NCBI GenBank assembly: GCA_028554755.1
Contig: JAPTOF010000005.1
Coordinates: 889,501 to 953,500 of the forward strand
DNA from: Cordia subcordata
Lineage: Eukaryota > Streptophyta > Magnoliopsida > Boraginales > Cordiaceae
Length of the DNA: 64,000 bases
Reading direction: 5' to 3'
How positions within the stretch are numbered: position 1 is the first letter of the stretch; every line of letters begins with the position of its first letter. The position numbers and the translations under genes were made by a program. Shown here piece after piece: positions 1 through 11,850 of this stretch. Under the pieces are notes generated by a model, which was not told the DNA's origin, did not search any database, and saw only the letters and a list, made by a program, of their open reading frames with translations.

Positions 1-705
1 TTGGCTCTTAATATATGCTTGTTTACATTGATTATTGGTATGAATCAATACGTCTATGTGTTGATAATTGAATATGTCTATGTGTTCGATAAAATGCCTA
101 GGTGAACTTTCATGTGTTATTTCGTGCTTAAATGCTATCGGTAGTGGTGTCACCTTAGCCTTAATCTATGCTAATGGCATGAGCCTTATTTACAATTAAG
201 TGTGTTGATTAATATGCTTAATTGATGGCTTTGTGTGGTAGGAGTATACCTCTAGTATGAAACAATACTAAAAGGGTACCCACTAGTACTAGTTAATGCT
301 CTAGGAGTCTAATCTCTAGTCTAAAACAATAGTAATAGGTTAGTCTTGAGTAGGATGTTAATCAACACCAAAGAGAGCAATCAAACCATATATAGCTCGA
401 ACTGTTATCATAGTCCAAGTCTAGATACGACACAATTGCCCGAAATCCCTTTCCACCTTGTAGAGCATTATTTCCTTAGCTTGGCTCCCTTAGTTCTTCC
501 ATTAGCTTAGGTTTAGATATAGGCCTTATTTTAGAGCCCCTCTTTTATCAAAAAGACCAAAAATACTTCAACACACGTACGTAGCCAGTTTTAGACACTT
601 TTGCATGTAGAGACTGAACTAAGATAGCCTCTTTGAGGAAGAATGACCCCGAACTTGCACGCTTCACTACACACGACCTGAGCACTTGCAGGTGTAAACA
701 CATCA
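1..705 (+). repeat. Athila-like LTR, 3' part (J/K subfamily)
   Basis: This is the downstream part of an LTR in plus orientation, cut by the window edge. It is the reverse complement of the LTRs at 26006-27546 and 35115-36595: the same Caatgtaaacaag-type start region, the block describing 'tagtactagttaatgctctaggagtct', and the terminal ACACATCA. No tRNA-Asp primer site follows it, so it is a 3' LTR or a solo LTR. The left end and target duplication lie outside the window. Confidence 0.75.
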
Positions 706-1022
706 ATATGCATCCATAATAGGGATTTTACCATCGTTTATGTTCCTAGGAATCAAGACTTCACTAATAACCTTAAAGGCAATTCTTTAATTGAAATCCA
801 CATCTTTCAACTGGGGAAGAATCAAATCTGTGTCTTTCGGGCCTATATCATTCCACATATAATTTATAACCTTGCCTAGTATACCAACCTCTTTTACCCT
901 TTTAGGCCAACCTTGGCTATTATAGTGTCCTTCTTCTTCAATGGGTGACCCAAAAATTTCCTTTAATTTATCCTCAGTCAGTACATAAATCTTATTGCAT
1001 ACTAATCGTAAACATTTAAGAG
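706..1022 (-). pseudogene. SIRE env-like / plant-transposon-like ORF, downstream part
   Basis: An open minus-strand frame runs through about 787-1022 and, after stops, on to 706. Visible residues include KLKEIFGSPIEEEGHYN followed by a GWPKRVKEVG block and a later LPLRLLVKS block. This spacing (hydrophobic segment, 'I-GSP-E-G-Y--GWP') resembles the family annotated in plants as putative plant transposon protein or retroelement envelope-like protein. It lies downstream of the SIRE-like RNase H at 3351-3809 in the same orientation, where SIRE elements carry an env-like frame. The LTR at 1023-2803 separates it from its N-terminal part. The first residues of the open frame come from that LTR, so its apparent start is not genuine. 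The family call is from memory of motif layout and is tentative. Confidence 0.45.
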
Positions 1023-2803
1023 TGTTACCCGCAAGCGCACGGGTCAAGGTAATATAGCGTGTGCGAGTGTGGGGTCATGTCCACAGAGAGGCTATCTAGG
1101 TATAGTTCTAAAATAAAAATACGTCCTACACTAGCTACAAGTGGTCCTACCTACTTTATTTGGGGTTTTTGGATTGACTGGAGCTCTAATTGTAAACCTA
1201 AACTAAGGGAAAAATAAACCTAACTAATGGGAATGGTGGTATAAACTAGCTATAGAAGTGAGGATCTACAAAGTTTTAGGGAAACTTAGGGGTGATTGCT
1301 CCTTTGGAATGGATTTGGGTTCCTAACCTTATTTAAGGCTATTATTGGTTTGATTACTATAATTGCGGGCTTAGTTTACTAGACTTACCACCTCTAACTA
1401 TCGGTGCAACCCTATCCCTAATCGAACCCAATTAGAAGTATAGGTTCATCCTAGCTAGCTTTGGCTTTTGGGTCTAGTTCTAAGTCCCTTACGTGTTGAT
1501 TAATGTTATAATAGGGAGCCTAACTGTTTAGTTATGTTTCAAACTAAAGATTAAGTCCCCTAGGTCAAGAAAGTGATAATGGTACCCTTTTAGCCATGTT
1601 TCATGCTATATCACCTACTATATTAAAGGCACTAAGAACACAATTAATCAACAAAAATATAGTTGCAAGTAGGGGTTATGCCATTAGCATGGATTAAGGC
1701 TAAGGTGAGGTCACTACTGTTAGCATCTAAGCACAAATTACATATGCGAACTCGTGGAAGCATTTCATTAAACACCTTGACATGTTCAAGCCATAGAAAT
1801 GTTAAAACAAAGTATGTATGTATAATTATCAATATCTCAAAACAAGTGTTAAAATCCTTAACCCATTACAAAAATATCAATCATCCCTAATCTAGAGCTA
1901 ATCTAACATAGTATAGATAAGAACAAAGAGAAGAATATAAAGCTCCCTCATTCTCCTTACTTGCTCTTTACAAATCTGGCTTCAAAACTCTCCAAATCCT
2001 TGTTTGATCTTCAAATCAAAGCTTGTTTATGAATGGAATTGATGTAGGATTGAGTGTGTGAGGTAGGTTTAAGTGGATTTTATGTGTGTGAAATGGGTGT
2101 GTGACGTGGGTGTGGAAAAGGGTTGACAATTCCCTCAAAAAATGCTAAAAAATAGCTTAAATAGAGCTGTCAATGAGCAGGGCCAAGGGCCAGGCCGGGA
2201 GACCCACCTAGGGCTAAGTTGATTAGCCTAAATTGTCTAAGATTCTAATGTGGGTGGGGGACTTGGCCAGTTGATCGTTCTTGACAGTAAAATGTTTATA
2301 ACTTGCTCGTTTTGGTTCCAATTCGCACGCGATTTTTTTTCTATTGCCTTATATCACTATCAGACGCCTCTAAGGCCATTTTTCATCATATTTTCATGCC
2401 TATAAATATCTCCAAACCTTTTACATTCTCTCTACATCTGCAACTAAGCTCAATGGCCTCTCCCAAAACATATGTCCCAGCTTATGGTCAGTTGCATCGT
2501 TCTTCATCTGAGAGCTTCCAAATGCACTTTTCTTCATTCTTTTATTTCCAAAACACCCTTTTCTTTATGCCACACCCCAATCACCATCAATCAAGGTCCA
2601 ATCATCTCTTCTAATCTCACTTAAAACAAGCAATAAATGCACATTAGTGTAACATTTAAGTCTAAACCTCAGCTATGAACATGTAAACTCTAATATGCAC
2701 AAGTATGACCTAAATGCCATACTAATACACCAGATGAAGTATAAAACACCTCAAAACAAGAATAAGAATGCAATACATAAGCGCACACAAAACCAATACA
2801 TCA
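1023..2803 (-). repeat. Athila-like solo LTR (J/K-like)
   Basis: Read on the minus strand it starts TGATGTATTGG (2803) and ends GGGTAACA (1023). It shares long blocks with the LTRs at 26006-27546 and 35115-36595 in the R/U5 half, and with 14707-16804 at the U3 start. There is no PBS on its left or PPT on its right, so it is solo. It interrupts the env-like frame. I found no convincing 5-bp target duplication, and its left end lacks the usual ATGATCA, so that end may be truncated. Confidence 0.65.
2155..2164 (-). promoter_or_regulatory. TATA-like box of LTR 1023-2803
   Basis: CTATTTAAGC on the minus strand, preceded within 20-130 bp by the GC-rich island typical of these LTRs. The same CTATTTAA block sits at the same relative place in the LTRs at 14707-16804 and 21715-24152. 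Confidence 0.5.
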
Positions 2804-3330
2804 CATACAATTGAGTTAAGTTCAAGTGCAACAATATATACTAATCCTGACCATCAAATAATTGAAGGACATTTGTACCAGCAAAGTCTAAGTCAACAAT
2901 AAATTTACCAAATAATATGAATAGCTTTTCTTGAATTTTGGACATAGATAGAGGTGGTGATTGAGTCCTTGCCTCTTTCCTCTTCTACATTTATGAGCTA
3001 TTTCCCTTGGATTCATCATGATTTTGTGTTGTTTTTGAAAAAATAAATTGGTAGAAACTTAATTTTTGATATGGGTTTGATGATTTTGGAAGAAAATTTG
3101 AAGAATTTTGATTGAGAATTGAAGATTTTGAAGTGGGTTTGAGAGGAGAGTTGGGTTTGGAAGAAAAAGATTTGGGAGAACGACCGGCAAGGTCGATCTG
3201 CCAGGTCGGAAAGCTTAGAAAAATTTCCCTAGTAGCCAGATGCCTTTTGGCTTCAGCTGGTCGATAAGCTGGGTTCGAATATGCAAAATTGCAATTTTTA
3301 ACATATCCATGCCACAACTATACACATAAA
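2804..3330 (-). pseudogene. SIRE env-like ORF, upstream part and leader
   Basis: On the minus strand, downstream of the SIRE RNase H, there is an open frame at 2991-3317 with a Ser/Pro/Lys-rich low-complexity stretch. A second frame overlaps its end, containing KEARTQSPPLSMSKIQEKLF and then FGKFIVDLDFAGTN before a stop near 2847. The second frame fits the N-terminal half of the plant-transposon/env-like domain, whose other half is at 706-1022. The two frames do not join cleanly, so at least one frameshift is present. The GC-rich GTCGAC-type island at 3181-3273 lies inside the first frame. The product was never functional in this copy. Confidence 0.4.
3181..3273. other. GTCGACC/GACCGGC-rich island
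   Basis: CGACCGGC, GGTCGATC, CAGGTCGG and CTGGTCGATAAGC occur within 93 bp. The same motif family lies upstream of TATA boxes in the Athila-like LTRs, but here it lies in the 3' region of a Copia element. Confidence 0.5.
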
Positions 3331-3350
3331 CACATTTTAGCCACAATATA

Positions 3351-4938
3351 TCATTTTAATCTCTCTTTTGATTTTACACAATTGGTCCTCATGCAAAGGT
3401 TTAGTAAAACATCTACAACTTGTTGCAAAGTATCAACAAATTCAAGCATTATATCACATTTTTGCACTTGATCTCTGGTAAAATGGTGTCTAATCCCAAT
3501 ATGCTTAGTTCTAGATTGTTGAATGGGGTTTTTAGTAAGATCTGTGACACAAGTATTATCACAATAAATAGGAACATGATTATAATGCAAACTATAATCA
3601 ACCAAATTTTGCTTCATCCACAATATTTGAGCCATACAACTCCCGAAAGCAACTTGTTCAACTTTCATGGTGGAAATTGCGACACTATTTTGCTTCCTAC
3701 AAGACCAAGATACTAAAAAGTGCCCTAGGAATTGACAAGTTCCACGAGTGCTCTTACAGTCTACCTTACAAACTAGAATAATTGACATCGAAAAAGCTAC
3801 ATAAGTCAAATGAAGTTCCTTTTACATACCAAAGGCCTAAATTACAAGTTCCTTTAAGATATCTAATGATTCTTTCACAGCAACTAGGTGTGTTTCTTTA
3901 GGATTAGATTGAAATCTAGCACATAAACACACAGAAAACATAATATTAGGCCTAGAGGCCATCAAGTATAGCAGGCTACCAATCATACCTCTAGACATAT
4001 TCTCGTCTACCGGCTTACCCTTTTCATCCTTATCTATCTTTGTTGAGAGATTCATTGAGGTTTTGATATCTTTGGCATCCTCAAGCCCACATTTCTTGAT
4101 GAATTCCTTTATGTACTTGGCTTGATTTTTGAAGATACCCTTCTTTGTTTGCTTGATTTGGAGTCTGAGGAAGAAGGTCAACTCTCCCATCATGCTCATT
4201 TTGAACTCTCTATGTATACACTTAAAAAAACTCTCACACAAAGCAATGTTAGTGGCATCAAAAATTATATCATCCACGTAGATTTGTACAAGTAAAATAT
4301 CTTTTCCTTCTTTTTTAATAAAACAGAGTAGAGCCAAGCTTTTCTCTTTCAGAACTATTTTCTATAAGAAATCCACTAAGTCCTTCAGACCAAGCTCTAG
4401 GAGCTTGTTTTAAACCATATAAAGCCTTTTTTAGTTTGAAAACATGGTTTGGAAAACAAGGATCTTCAAAATCAAGAGGTTGATCAACATATACCTCCCC
4501 TTCAATAAAACTATTTAGAAAGGCACTCTTGACATCCATTTGATAAAGTTTGAAATCCATGTAGCAAGCAAATGAAAGTAACATCCGAATTGACTCAAGT
4601 CTAGCTACAAAGGCATAGGTCTTGTCATAGCCAACGCCTTCTTCTTGATTTTACCCTTGAGCTACAACTCTAGCCTTGTTCCTAGTTACTGTTCTGGCTT
4701 CATCTAATTTGTTTTGAAATATTCATTTAGTTCCAATCACTGGGTGGTCTCTAGGTCTTTCAACTAATTTCCAAACCTTGTTTCTAGCAAACTGATTTAA
4801 TTCCTCTTGCATGACTACTATCCAATTTTCATCAAGTAAGGCCTCTTTAACATTCTTAGGCTTTATATGAGAAATGAATGCATAATGTTCACAAAAAGCA
4901 TTGATGTTATGCCTAGTTCTTATGCCTTGAGATGGATT
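3351..4938 (-). pseudogene. pol: SIRE-like Copia pol: RT and RNase H
   Basis: Minus-strand remains of the C-terminal half of a Ty1/Copia polyprotein. In order from the right: linker block EELNQFARNKVWKL, RT blocks YQMDVKSAFLN and LKKALYGLKQAPRAW, the catalytic YVDD (4269-4280, intact), RGMIGSLLYLMASRP, then RNase H with PIYCDNT and TKHIGIRHHF. Wording and spacing match the SIRE/Maximus lineage. Frameshifts occur near 4330 and 3825, and stops near 4585-4690. The right side is interrupted at 4938 by the Copia element 4939-14535; the frame resumes at 14536. A normal SIRE pol would carry gag, protease and integrase upstream; those are missing here. Confidence in the lineage is good, and the copy is dead. 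Confidence 0.9.
4934..4938. other. Target-site duplication, left copy
   Basis: Five bases beside the left LTR of the element 4939-14535. Read on the minus strand they are AATCC, against GATCT at 14536-14540. Each differs by one transition from GATCC, the sequence expected in the interrupted SIRE codons (Gly-Asp-Pro). Confidence 0.7.
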
Positions 4939-6793
4939 TATAAGATCGACAATATTACATATGGTCTATCCTAGTCCATATTTTCAAAAATACTACCAAG
5001 AAAACATGCCAGGAAAATAAAATAACCACATAACACACACAAGAATATGCTTAAGAACATATAGAATATAACTAGTATTTGCAAAATATGTAAAGCTATC
5101 CTCTTGAAGCGTGGGGCATTTGATGAAGCTAAAACCGTCACGAGCTTTGTTCCTGCTCATGAACAAGGCCACAAAAAAATTTTACTATAAGGGTGTCGCA
5201 ATATGCAACTCCCTAGTCTTCTTCCCTATAGTTAAAGAGTCTTTTCTTGAGAGAATAGCCTCTTGTGTGGGAAGAAGCATAATATGCTCTTGAAAATCGA
5301 GAGCAAAAAAATCACACAATAAGTGTGTACTATGTGTTGTAGTATTCTCTTGCCAAAATGGAAGAGATCAACTACAAAAGTTTTGGATGCTAGAAATGGT
5401 TTAAGGTCTTGCCTATTTATAGAAAAAGTAAAGCACCTAAACCTCATAAACTTTCCATGTGGAAAACTTTTTCCTAGTAGTAAATGTTTGCCACATGTCA
5501 TGGAAGTTACTTGTACAATTTGAATTCTTTTTGTAGTAACTTTCTAACACATGTCTTAGAAGATTGGGCCAAGCCCACAATCCAAGCCTAACACATAGTC
5601 CACAATCCATGTGGAGGCCCAAGCCCAATTAGGTTATCTTGGACTCTAAAGAAATACCAAACCCAATTCCAAGCTTTGGCCCAATAAGGCTGTTACCACA
5701 ATATGAAATTTGCTCTTTCAAGATTTCTCTCTTAAAGTCATATCAACTAGGGAAGGGACCAAGAAGAGACAATTAACTTGGCTTCCAAAAATAATAAAAA
5801 AAATGTCCTTGCCCGATCTAGGTGACATAATAATTATTTTTAACTCCGATCTATTCCACTATAACATCAAAGTTGCACTCCAAGACTAATTGCTATTTCC
5901 CAAAAGCTTATCACAAAAGAATGTGAACTTTGTCATTGATCTACTAAATAACCGATCATAATGCCCCTCTATATATACCCACAACTAAGGCCGGTCCTTT
6001 GGCCTGTGTACTATCACCTCCTTAGCTGCATCTTTACTTTTGGGTCATTTGTCCTATTGCCAACCATCTTTGGTCATGGAATCTCTTGATCTCAAGAGCG
6101 ACCCTCAAGCCATATGACCGATACACACATAAAGGTAGTATCACTATATCTAGATTCAGATGATAAATATGGACAATTGCAAGAGAGCGCATAGATTCCA
6201 TATTGCATGTGCATGTTCCAATAAATTAGAACTTAGCGCTCAATGCACAAAGCTGTTGATCCTAATAAAGTAAGATCTCACCCATAGTGAATCAAAGTAC
6301 CAAACCCTAACTTCATTAGTTCATCCACATATGCTCAAGATTAAGAGCAATGATCATTTAGTAGCAATGGGTATCTTGTTTTCTTTCTTTGATAATATGT
6401 CTCTAAAAACATACGCACAATGGTCCTATCTAATACGTGACACACGTACTATTGAGACAAATCCGGAATGTCCTCCAATGACCTAGGTAGATCACCCTCA
6501 ACGAGGAGACTTGCTCAATATAACCTTATCCCAGTAGAGTGCCCAACACTACCATTTGGTTACGGGCTCAATTTATGACGTGACTAAATTTAGACTTGGA
6601 CCTACTGTGCGTCTAGCCTCACCGTGCACCCAAGTCATTAGTTCAAGTCAAGGGACCTTTATACATACATCAATAAAACATACCAGAGATAATATGTAAG
6701 GAACTCATAGTGCCATTTAACAAAATGATTATACATTGTTTAACATCCAAAATGTTATATACAAGTGAGCTTTAGGGCATACTAATCCTAACA
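4939..6793 (-). repeat. 3' LTR of Copia 4939-14535
   Basis: 1855 bp. It matches 12273-14535 throughout, apart from small indels and the MITE insertion there. Its downstream end reads TATAAGATCG instead of TGTAGGATCA in plus-strand order, so the terminal CA is lost. The inner boundary is CTAACA followed by the polypurine tract. No open frame of interest. Confidence 0.92.
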
Positions 6794-6806
6794 ATCTCCC
6801 ACTTGC
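6794..6806 (-). other. Polypurine tract of Copia 4939-14535
   Basis: GCAAGTGGGAGAT on the minus strand directly abuts the 3' LTR start TGTTAGG. This is the usual plus-strand priming site layout in plant Copia elements. Confidence 0.85.
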
Positions 6807-6819
6807 ACTAAAGATCACT

Positions 6820-8640
6820 TCTGCACAACCTAATACCCATAGACTCCAAATGTGTGGTAAACATTTTCTCTGGAAGAGTCTTTGTAAATGGGTCTGCCAG
6901 GTTTTCTGCTGAAGCTATCTTTTCAACTACAACATCTCTTCTCTGGATAATCTCACGGATCAAATGATATTTCCATTCAATGTGTTTAACCTTTTTGTGA
7001 TTCCTGGGCTCCTTATACTATGAAATGGCACCGTTATTGTCACAATACAACGTTATCAGTCTGTGAACTGCCGGCACAACCTCTAGGTCTAAAAGGAACT
7101 TTCTTAGCCATACTGCCTCTTTCTCAGCCTCAGATACTGCTACATACTCGACCTCCATGGTAGAGTCAGCAATACAATTTTGTTTCAGACTTCCCCATAA
7201 AATAGCTCTTCCTGACAAAGTGAAAACATATCTAGAAGTAGACTTCCTAGAATCTCTGTTGGACTAGAAATCCGAGTCTGTATAGGCTAATGGTGTCAGA
7301 TCATCTGCACGATATTCCAACACATAATCCTTAGTCCCTTGCAGAAGCTTGAATATATGCTTAATTGTGACCTAATGTGCCGGTCCAGGGTTTGACTAAT
7401 ATCTACTAACCATGCCAATAGCAAAGCAGATATCTGTCCTAGTACATAACATGGCATACATGAGGTTTCCAACCGTTGAGGCATAAGGAACTCGTTTCAT
7501 GCTCTCTGTCTCCTTAGGTGTTTTAAGACATTGATCTCGAGATAAATAAACTCCATGTCTAGAAGGTAATGAGGCCTTCTTAGAGTTTTGCATGTTAAAC
7601 CTGACCAATATCTTCTCAATAACTGAAGCTTGAGATAGGGCTAGCCTTCTGTTCTTATGATCTCGCATAAGCTTAATGCTTAGAACGTAACTAGCTTCTC
7701 CTTAAGCCTTCATTTGAAATTGAGTAGAAAGCCAAACCTTGATAGATGATAACATCCCACATCATTTCCAGTAAGTAGGATATCATCCACATACAAAACC
7801 AAAAAGTTATCGCATTTCTATTATGCCTCTTATACATGCAAGGTTCATCATTATTTTGATCAAAACCATAAGATTTAATTGCACGATCAAATTTGATGTT
7901 CCATGCTCTAGATGCCTGTTTTAATCCATAAATGGGCTTTTTTAACTTACAAACCATATGTTCCTGGCCTTAGGCAACATATCCATATGGTTGTGTCATG
8001 AAAATGGTCTCGTCAATCTCTCCATTAAGAAAAGCTGTCTTGACGTCCATTTGCCATATCTCGTAGTCATAATGACATGCGATGGCTAGAAGTATCCTGA
8101 TGGATTTAAGTATGGCTACTGTTGAGAAAGTTTCCTCATACTCAATCCTTTCTTTCTGAGTATAACCTTTCGTCACCAACCTAGCTTTAAAGGTTTCAAC
8201 TTTTCCATCAACTCCTCTTTTCTCTTGTAGACCCATTTGCACCCTATAGGTTTTACCCCTTCAGGTGTAGTTACAAGATCCCAGACTTTGTTAGAATACG
8301 TAGATTCTAACTTTGAATCTATTGCCTTATGTCATTGGTTGGCATCTATGTTGGAAGCTGCTTCATCATAACTTGTGGGATCCACCACCTCATCCTCTGA
8401 GGAAGTTTGAAAGGACTCTCCATAGTATCTATCAAGAGGCCTAGTTATCCTCCCACTATGACGAGGCTCCGATATATTAGGTGTAATATGATGTTCCTTT
8501 TCATTCACAGTTACCACAGGTGTTACTAGAGATTCTTGTGAAATCTCTTCTAGAACAACTTTAGAATCTGGTGTTTTCTGGATCATTTCACCATTCTCTA
8601 AGTATCTAGCATGGGTGTTTATAAACACCTTTTGCTTCTT
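6820..8640 (-). pseudogene. pol: Copia RT and RNase H (Tork/Angela-like)
   Basis: Blocks from right to left: GVDGKVETFKARLV, WQMDVKTAFLNGEIDE, VCKLKKPIYGLKQASRAW, catalytic YVDD (7782-7793), ALSQASVIEKILVRFNMQN, PYASTVGNLMYAMLCTR, then RNase H with CIADSTMEVEYVAVSEAEKE and LYCDNNGAIS. The YVDD codons are intact but in a different frame from the GLKQASRAW block, so there is a frameshift between them. Further breaks lie near 7965, 7690, 7395 and 7018. A long acidic/hydrophilic linker (8332-8628) joins integrase to RT, as usual in Copia. The C-terminus runs close to the PPT. Confidence 0.92.
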
Positions 8641-9940
8641 AGGATTATAAAAGATCTCACTCTGGTTCCCTTAGGATACCCAATAAAATAGCACAACTTA
8701 GATCTTGGTTCCAACTTTGAAGCATTACTATTAAGTACATAAGCTGGACAACCCTAAATGTGGAGATGATTTAAACTAGGCTTATGCTTGGTCCACATTT
8801 CTTGTGGTGTCCTAGGTACTGATTTAGATGGTACCAAGTTCAAGATGTATGCTGCTATCTCAAGCGCATACCCCCAAAAAGATAAAGGTAATGATGCATG
8901 ACTCATCATTGACCTAACCATATCTAATAGGGTGCGATTTCTTCTCTTTCCTACACCATTTTGCTGGGTAGTCCCTGGTGTAGTCAATTGAGACACAATC
9001 CCTTCGTGTAAGATAGTCTTTGAACTTACCAAAGAGGTATTCGCCACCTAGATCAGACCAAAGGGCTTTTATACGTTTGTCTAATTTCTACTCCGCTTCA
9101 TCCTTGAACTCTTTGAATTTCTCAACGATTCAAACTTGTGTCGCATCAGATATTCATATCCATACCTAAAGTAATCATCAGTAAAGGTAATGAAATACTC
9201 ATAACCTCCTCGTGCTGGTTTGCTCATAGAACCGCACACATCGGTATGAACCAATTCCAATACTTTGTTAGCCCTTTCTTTTCTAGAAGAAAATGACCAT
9301 TTGGTCATCTTTCCTTTGAGGCAAGATTCACACGGAGGTAGATGTTTGAGATCTAATGAGCTAAGATGCCCATCCTCGACTAATCTCCGAATTCACTTTA
9401 GATTAATATGTCTTAAGCGCAGATGCCAAAGATAAGTATCATTGGTCGAAGAAACCTTTCTTTTCTGGGAATTTGTTCGTTCTCTATTATGCAGTGAATT
9501 TGTAATAGGTTTCATATAGAACAAGTTATTGTGCATGCTACAGGAACAGATAATATTTCCATCTCTACTGATATCAACACCAGGATGGAAATTAATGCAA
9601 AAACCTTCTAATTTTAATTACTAAACAGAGATAAGGTTTTACGTACGTCCGGAACATAATAAACATTGTTCAAAAATAACATCCTATTACATGGAAAATT
9701 TAAGCACATTCCTCTCACTGCAACAGCCCATACTTTTGCTCTGTTGCCCATCTTCAGAGCAAATTCCCCTTTAGCTAGTTCCTTCATTTCCTGAAACCAA
9801 TGCAAAGAATTGCAAATATGGTTAGTGGATCCAAAGTCAACAATCCAAGAATCAGTAGAATCAACAACTAAACAGGTTTCAATGTAGAACAAAAAGGTAT
9901 ACCTATCTTGCCTCGTGCCAGGTACTACGGGCAATCCTTT
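8640..9940 (-). pseudogene. pol: Copia protease and integrase
   Basis: The protease block WIVDFGSTNHICNS stands where the family has D-S/T-G-A, so the residue after the catalytic Asp is Phe. The integrase core keeps ELVHTDVCG (first acidic residue) and FTDDYFRYGYEYL. The third acidic position reads GVGKRRNRTL where the family has GVAERRNRTL; the catalytic Glu is Lys at 8946-8948. SFWGYALEIAAYILNLVPSK follows normally. Stops and frameshifts lie near 9610, 9310, 9050 and 8750. The enzyme could not integrate DNA. Confidence 0.88.
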
Positions 9941-10724
9941 TTCTAGTGCCCTTTCTGGCCACATTTAAAGAATTTATCTTGGGCTTTTCACCTGTTAATT
10001 GTTTGGAATGTTCTTCATTTTTCTTTTTTTTCCCTCAACCACGTTTTTGCTTCCCCTTTCCTTTGAACTTTTTCCCTTTCAGGTTAAGTTTAGAAGTGGA
10101 TGCTTGAACTATGTTTACGTGGCCCTTATTTTTCATTATGACTTCTGTAGCTAGAAGCTCTTTCATTAATTCCATCATATCCATGTTCATCTTGCCCATA
10201 TTATAATTAAGCTTGAACTGGGTGTAAGACGGTGGTAGAGTATCCAAAATCATGTCTACCTTTGACTGTTCATCTATGTTTGCCCCTAGGATCTCAGTAG
10301 TATTGAAGTAATCCATCATTTTGAGCATATGCTCTCTAACAGATGCTCCTTTTGCCATCCTTTGATTCATAATTTCTCTAAGAGCACCTTGCCTTGCGGG
10401 CCTACTTTTATCGGCAAGCATACGAGATAGTGAGGTCATGATTTCTTTCGCAGTTTCCGCATGATGAAGCTTGCTCTGCAAAATATCTAACATAGAAGCT
10501 ATCATATAGCACTTGGTCATACTATTGGCCTTCTACCATTTTGCCTTGGCATCTTTTGAGGCTTCAAAAGAGTTTTCCCTCACAACTGGACAAGGAGTTA
10601 TTAGGACATACTTGTACTTTTATGTGGTGAGTATTGTGTCCAAGTTTCATTCTCAATCCACAAAATTCAGTCCTGTGAGCTTGTGCTCTTTAAGAATTGT
10701 AGCTAGTGGACTGAACGAAGACAT
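9941..10724 (-). pseudogene. gag: Copia gag (UBN2-type) with broken zinc knuckle
   Basis: The start ATG at 10724-10722 opens MSSFSPLATILKEHKLTG, a typical N-terminus for this gag group. A stop follows about 25 codons later. The long open part is 10035-10520, containing LREIMNQRMAKGASVREHML, DMILDTLPPSYTQFKLNYN and a Lys-rich tail KGKKFKGKGKQKRG. A nucleocapsid knuckle follows near 9950-9985 and reads FKCGQKGH-KKDCP: the first Cys is Phe and a Trp codon is a stop. Gag would form the virus-like particle and bind the RNA. Confidence 0.88.
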
Positions 10725-10898
10725 TTTTCTAGATATACAACAATATAATCATAATTATTTTATGAGAATGGAATTGATGCATGTATAATATGTATGCTAT
10801 CTTTGGAAATAAAATATGCAAGTACTTTTACATCATTTGCCTTTGAGTAGGTTAACCCTTAAACTACTCGATGTAACAGTGTCTCAATGTCCTCACAA

Positions 10899-11207
10899 GA
10901 ACTCCACCGATGGGATGGCCGGACTTATGAACGTTAAGTTAAGCGCCACCTCTTATTTGAATTGACAATTATCTAGATATGATCCAATTGAATAATTCAA
11001 TCACTGTTTTGTTTGGCTTCTTAAATCCGGAAGTGAACTCTGTCGATGGGATAGCCGAACCTACCATTAAGTTGAGTGTATACCCATTCCTTATGTTCAT
11101 TCACCATAACATTCTTGATTTAAGCCCTCCGATAGGGTAGTGACTTTAATCAATGTTGTGTGAGGCAATCTTTAGTGAAGAATTCCATCGATAGGATGGC
11201 CAAACTC
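10899..11207. repeat. Four dispersed leader repeats
   Basis: Degenerate 20-28 bp units at 10899, 11035, 11124 and 11180 share GAACTC..TCGATGGGATGGCCGAAC. Spacing is 136, 89 and 56 bp. They lie in the Copia leader, where packaging and dimerisation signals usually sit. Confidence 0.6.
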
Positions 11208-11811
11208 TCTAACACCCTTTTTGAATAAACATTTACTATTACTGTGAATTGGATATGGAAAGCCGTGGGGTATTTCCAGTCCCCTCTCCCACTCAATATT
11301 TAACTTAAGGGTTTCTCTATTTTTGGCATTCTTACCTTTTTTTTAGATCTAAACACACTTTAGATTTGCGAAACACTTTGGTTTTTGCAAATCCCCTTTG
11401 TATTACTAAAACATTACAATACCATAATGGATTATTTACCTAAATATAGGTGTGTGGACCCTTAGGTTGTCATATTGTAAATCTCAAGTTAAGTTTTTCA
11501 TTTTTGTCATGAGATTGCATGGCATCTTTAGACACAATTGCTTACAATTATCTTGTCTAAGCCAATCTCATTTAAATGAACTTAACTATCTCTGAGAAAT
11601 TAACACATAGGATTGGCCAATTTTAAAAACCTAATGAGTGGGCATATTTCTAGGTGGTAATCAAGTTTCTACTTATGCAAATATGTTAAAACATATATCA
11701 ATGCATTACAAACATCCACAAAAAAAATGTTAGAATCCCTCTTTGATGGCTCCCTATAATCTTCAATTCAAAAAGCATAAAATAGCAATCTTTGTTGCAA
11801 TTTTTGCCAGA

Positions 11812-11850
11812 GCTGGTCGACCGCAAAGGAGGAGTCGATCGACCGACTGA
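11812..11850. other. GTCGACC-rich island in Copia leader
   Basis: CTGGTCGACCGC, AGTCGATCGACCGACTG within 39 bp. The core GTCGACC/GATCGACC matches islands in the Athila-like LTRs although this is a Copia element. Confidence 0.55.

Noticed and set aside
787..1047. Host gene at 787-1047
   Set aside because: The start codon comes from the neighbouring LTR, and the frame continues in orientation and place from a SIRE-like element. It is better read as a retroelement fragment.
1023..2803. 5-bp target duplication for the solo LTR 1023-2803 (ttaag seen at 1016 and 2816)
   Set aside because: The matching words are not adjacent to the LTR ends. The adjacent bases differ (aagag and catac).
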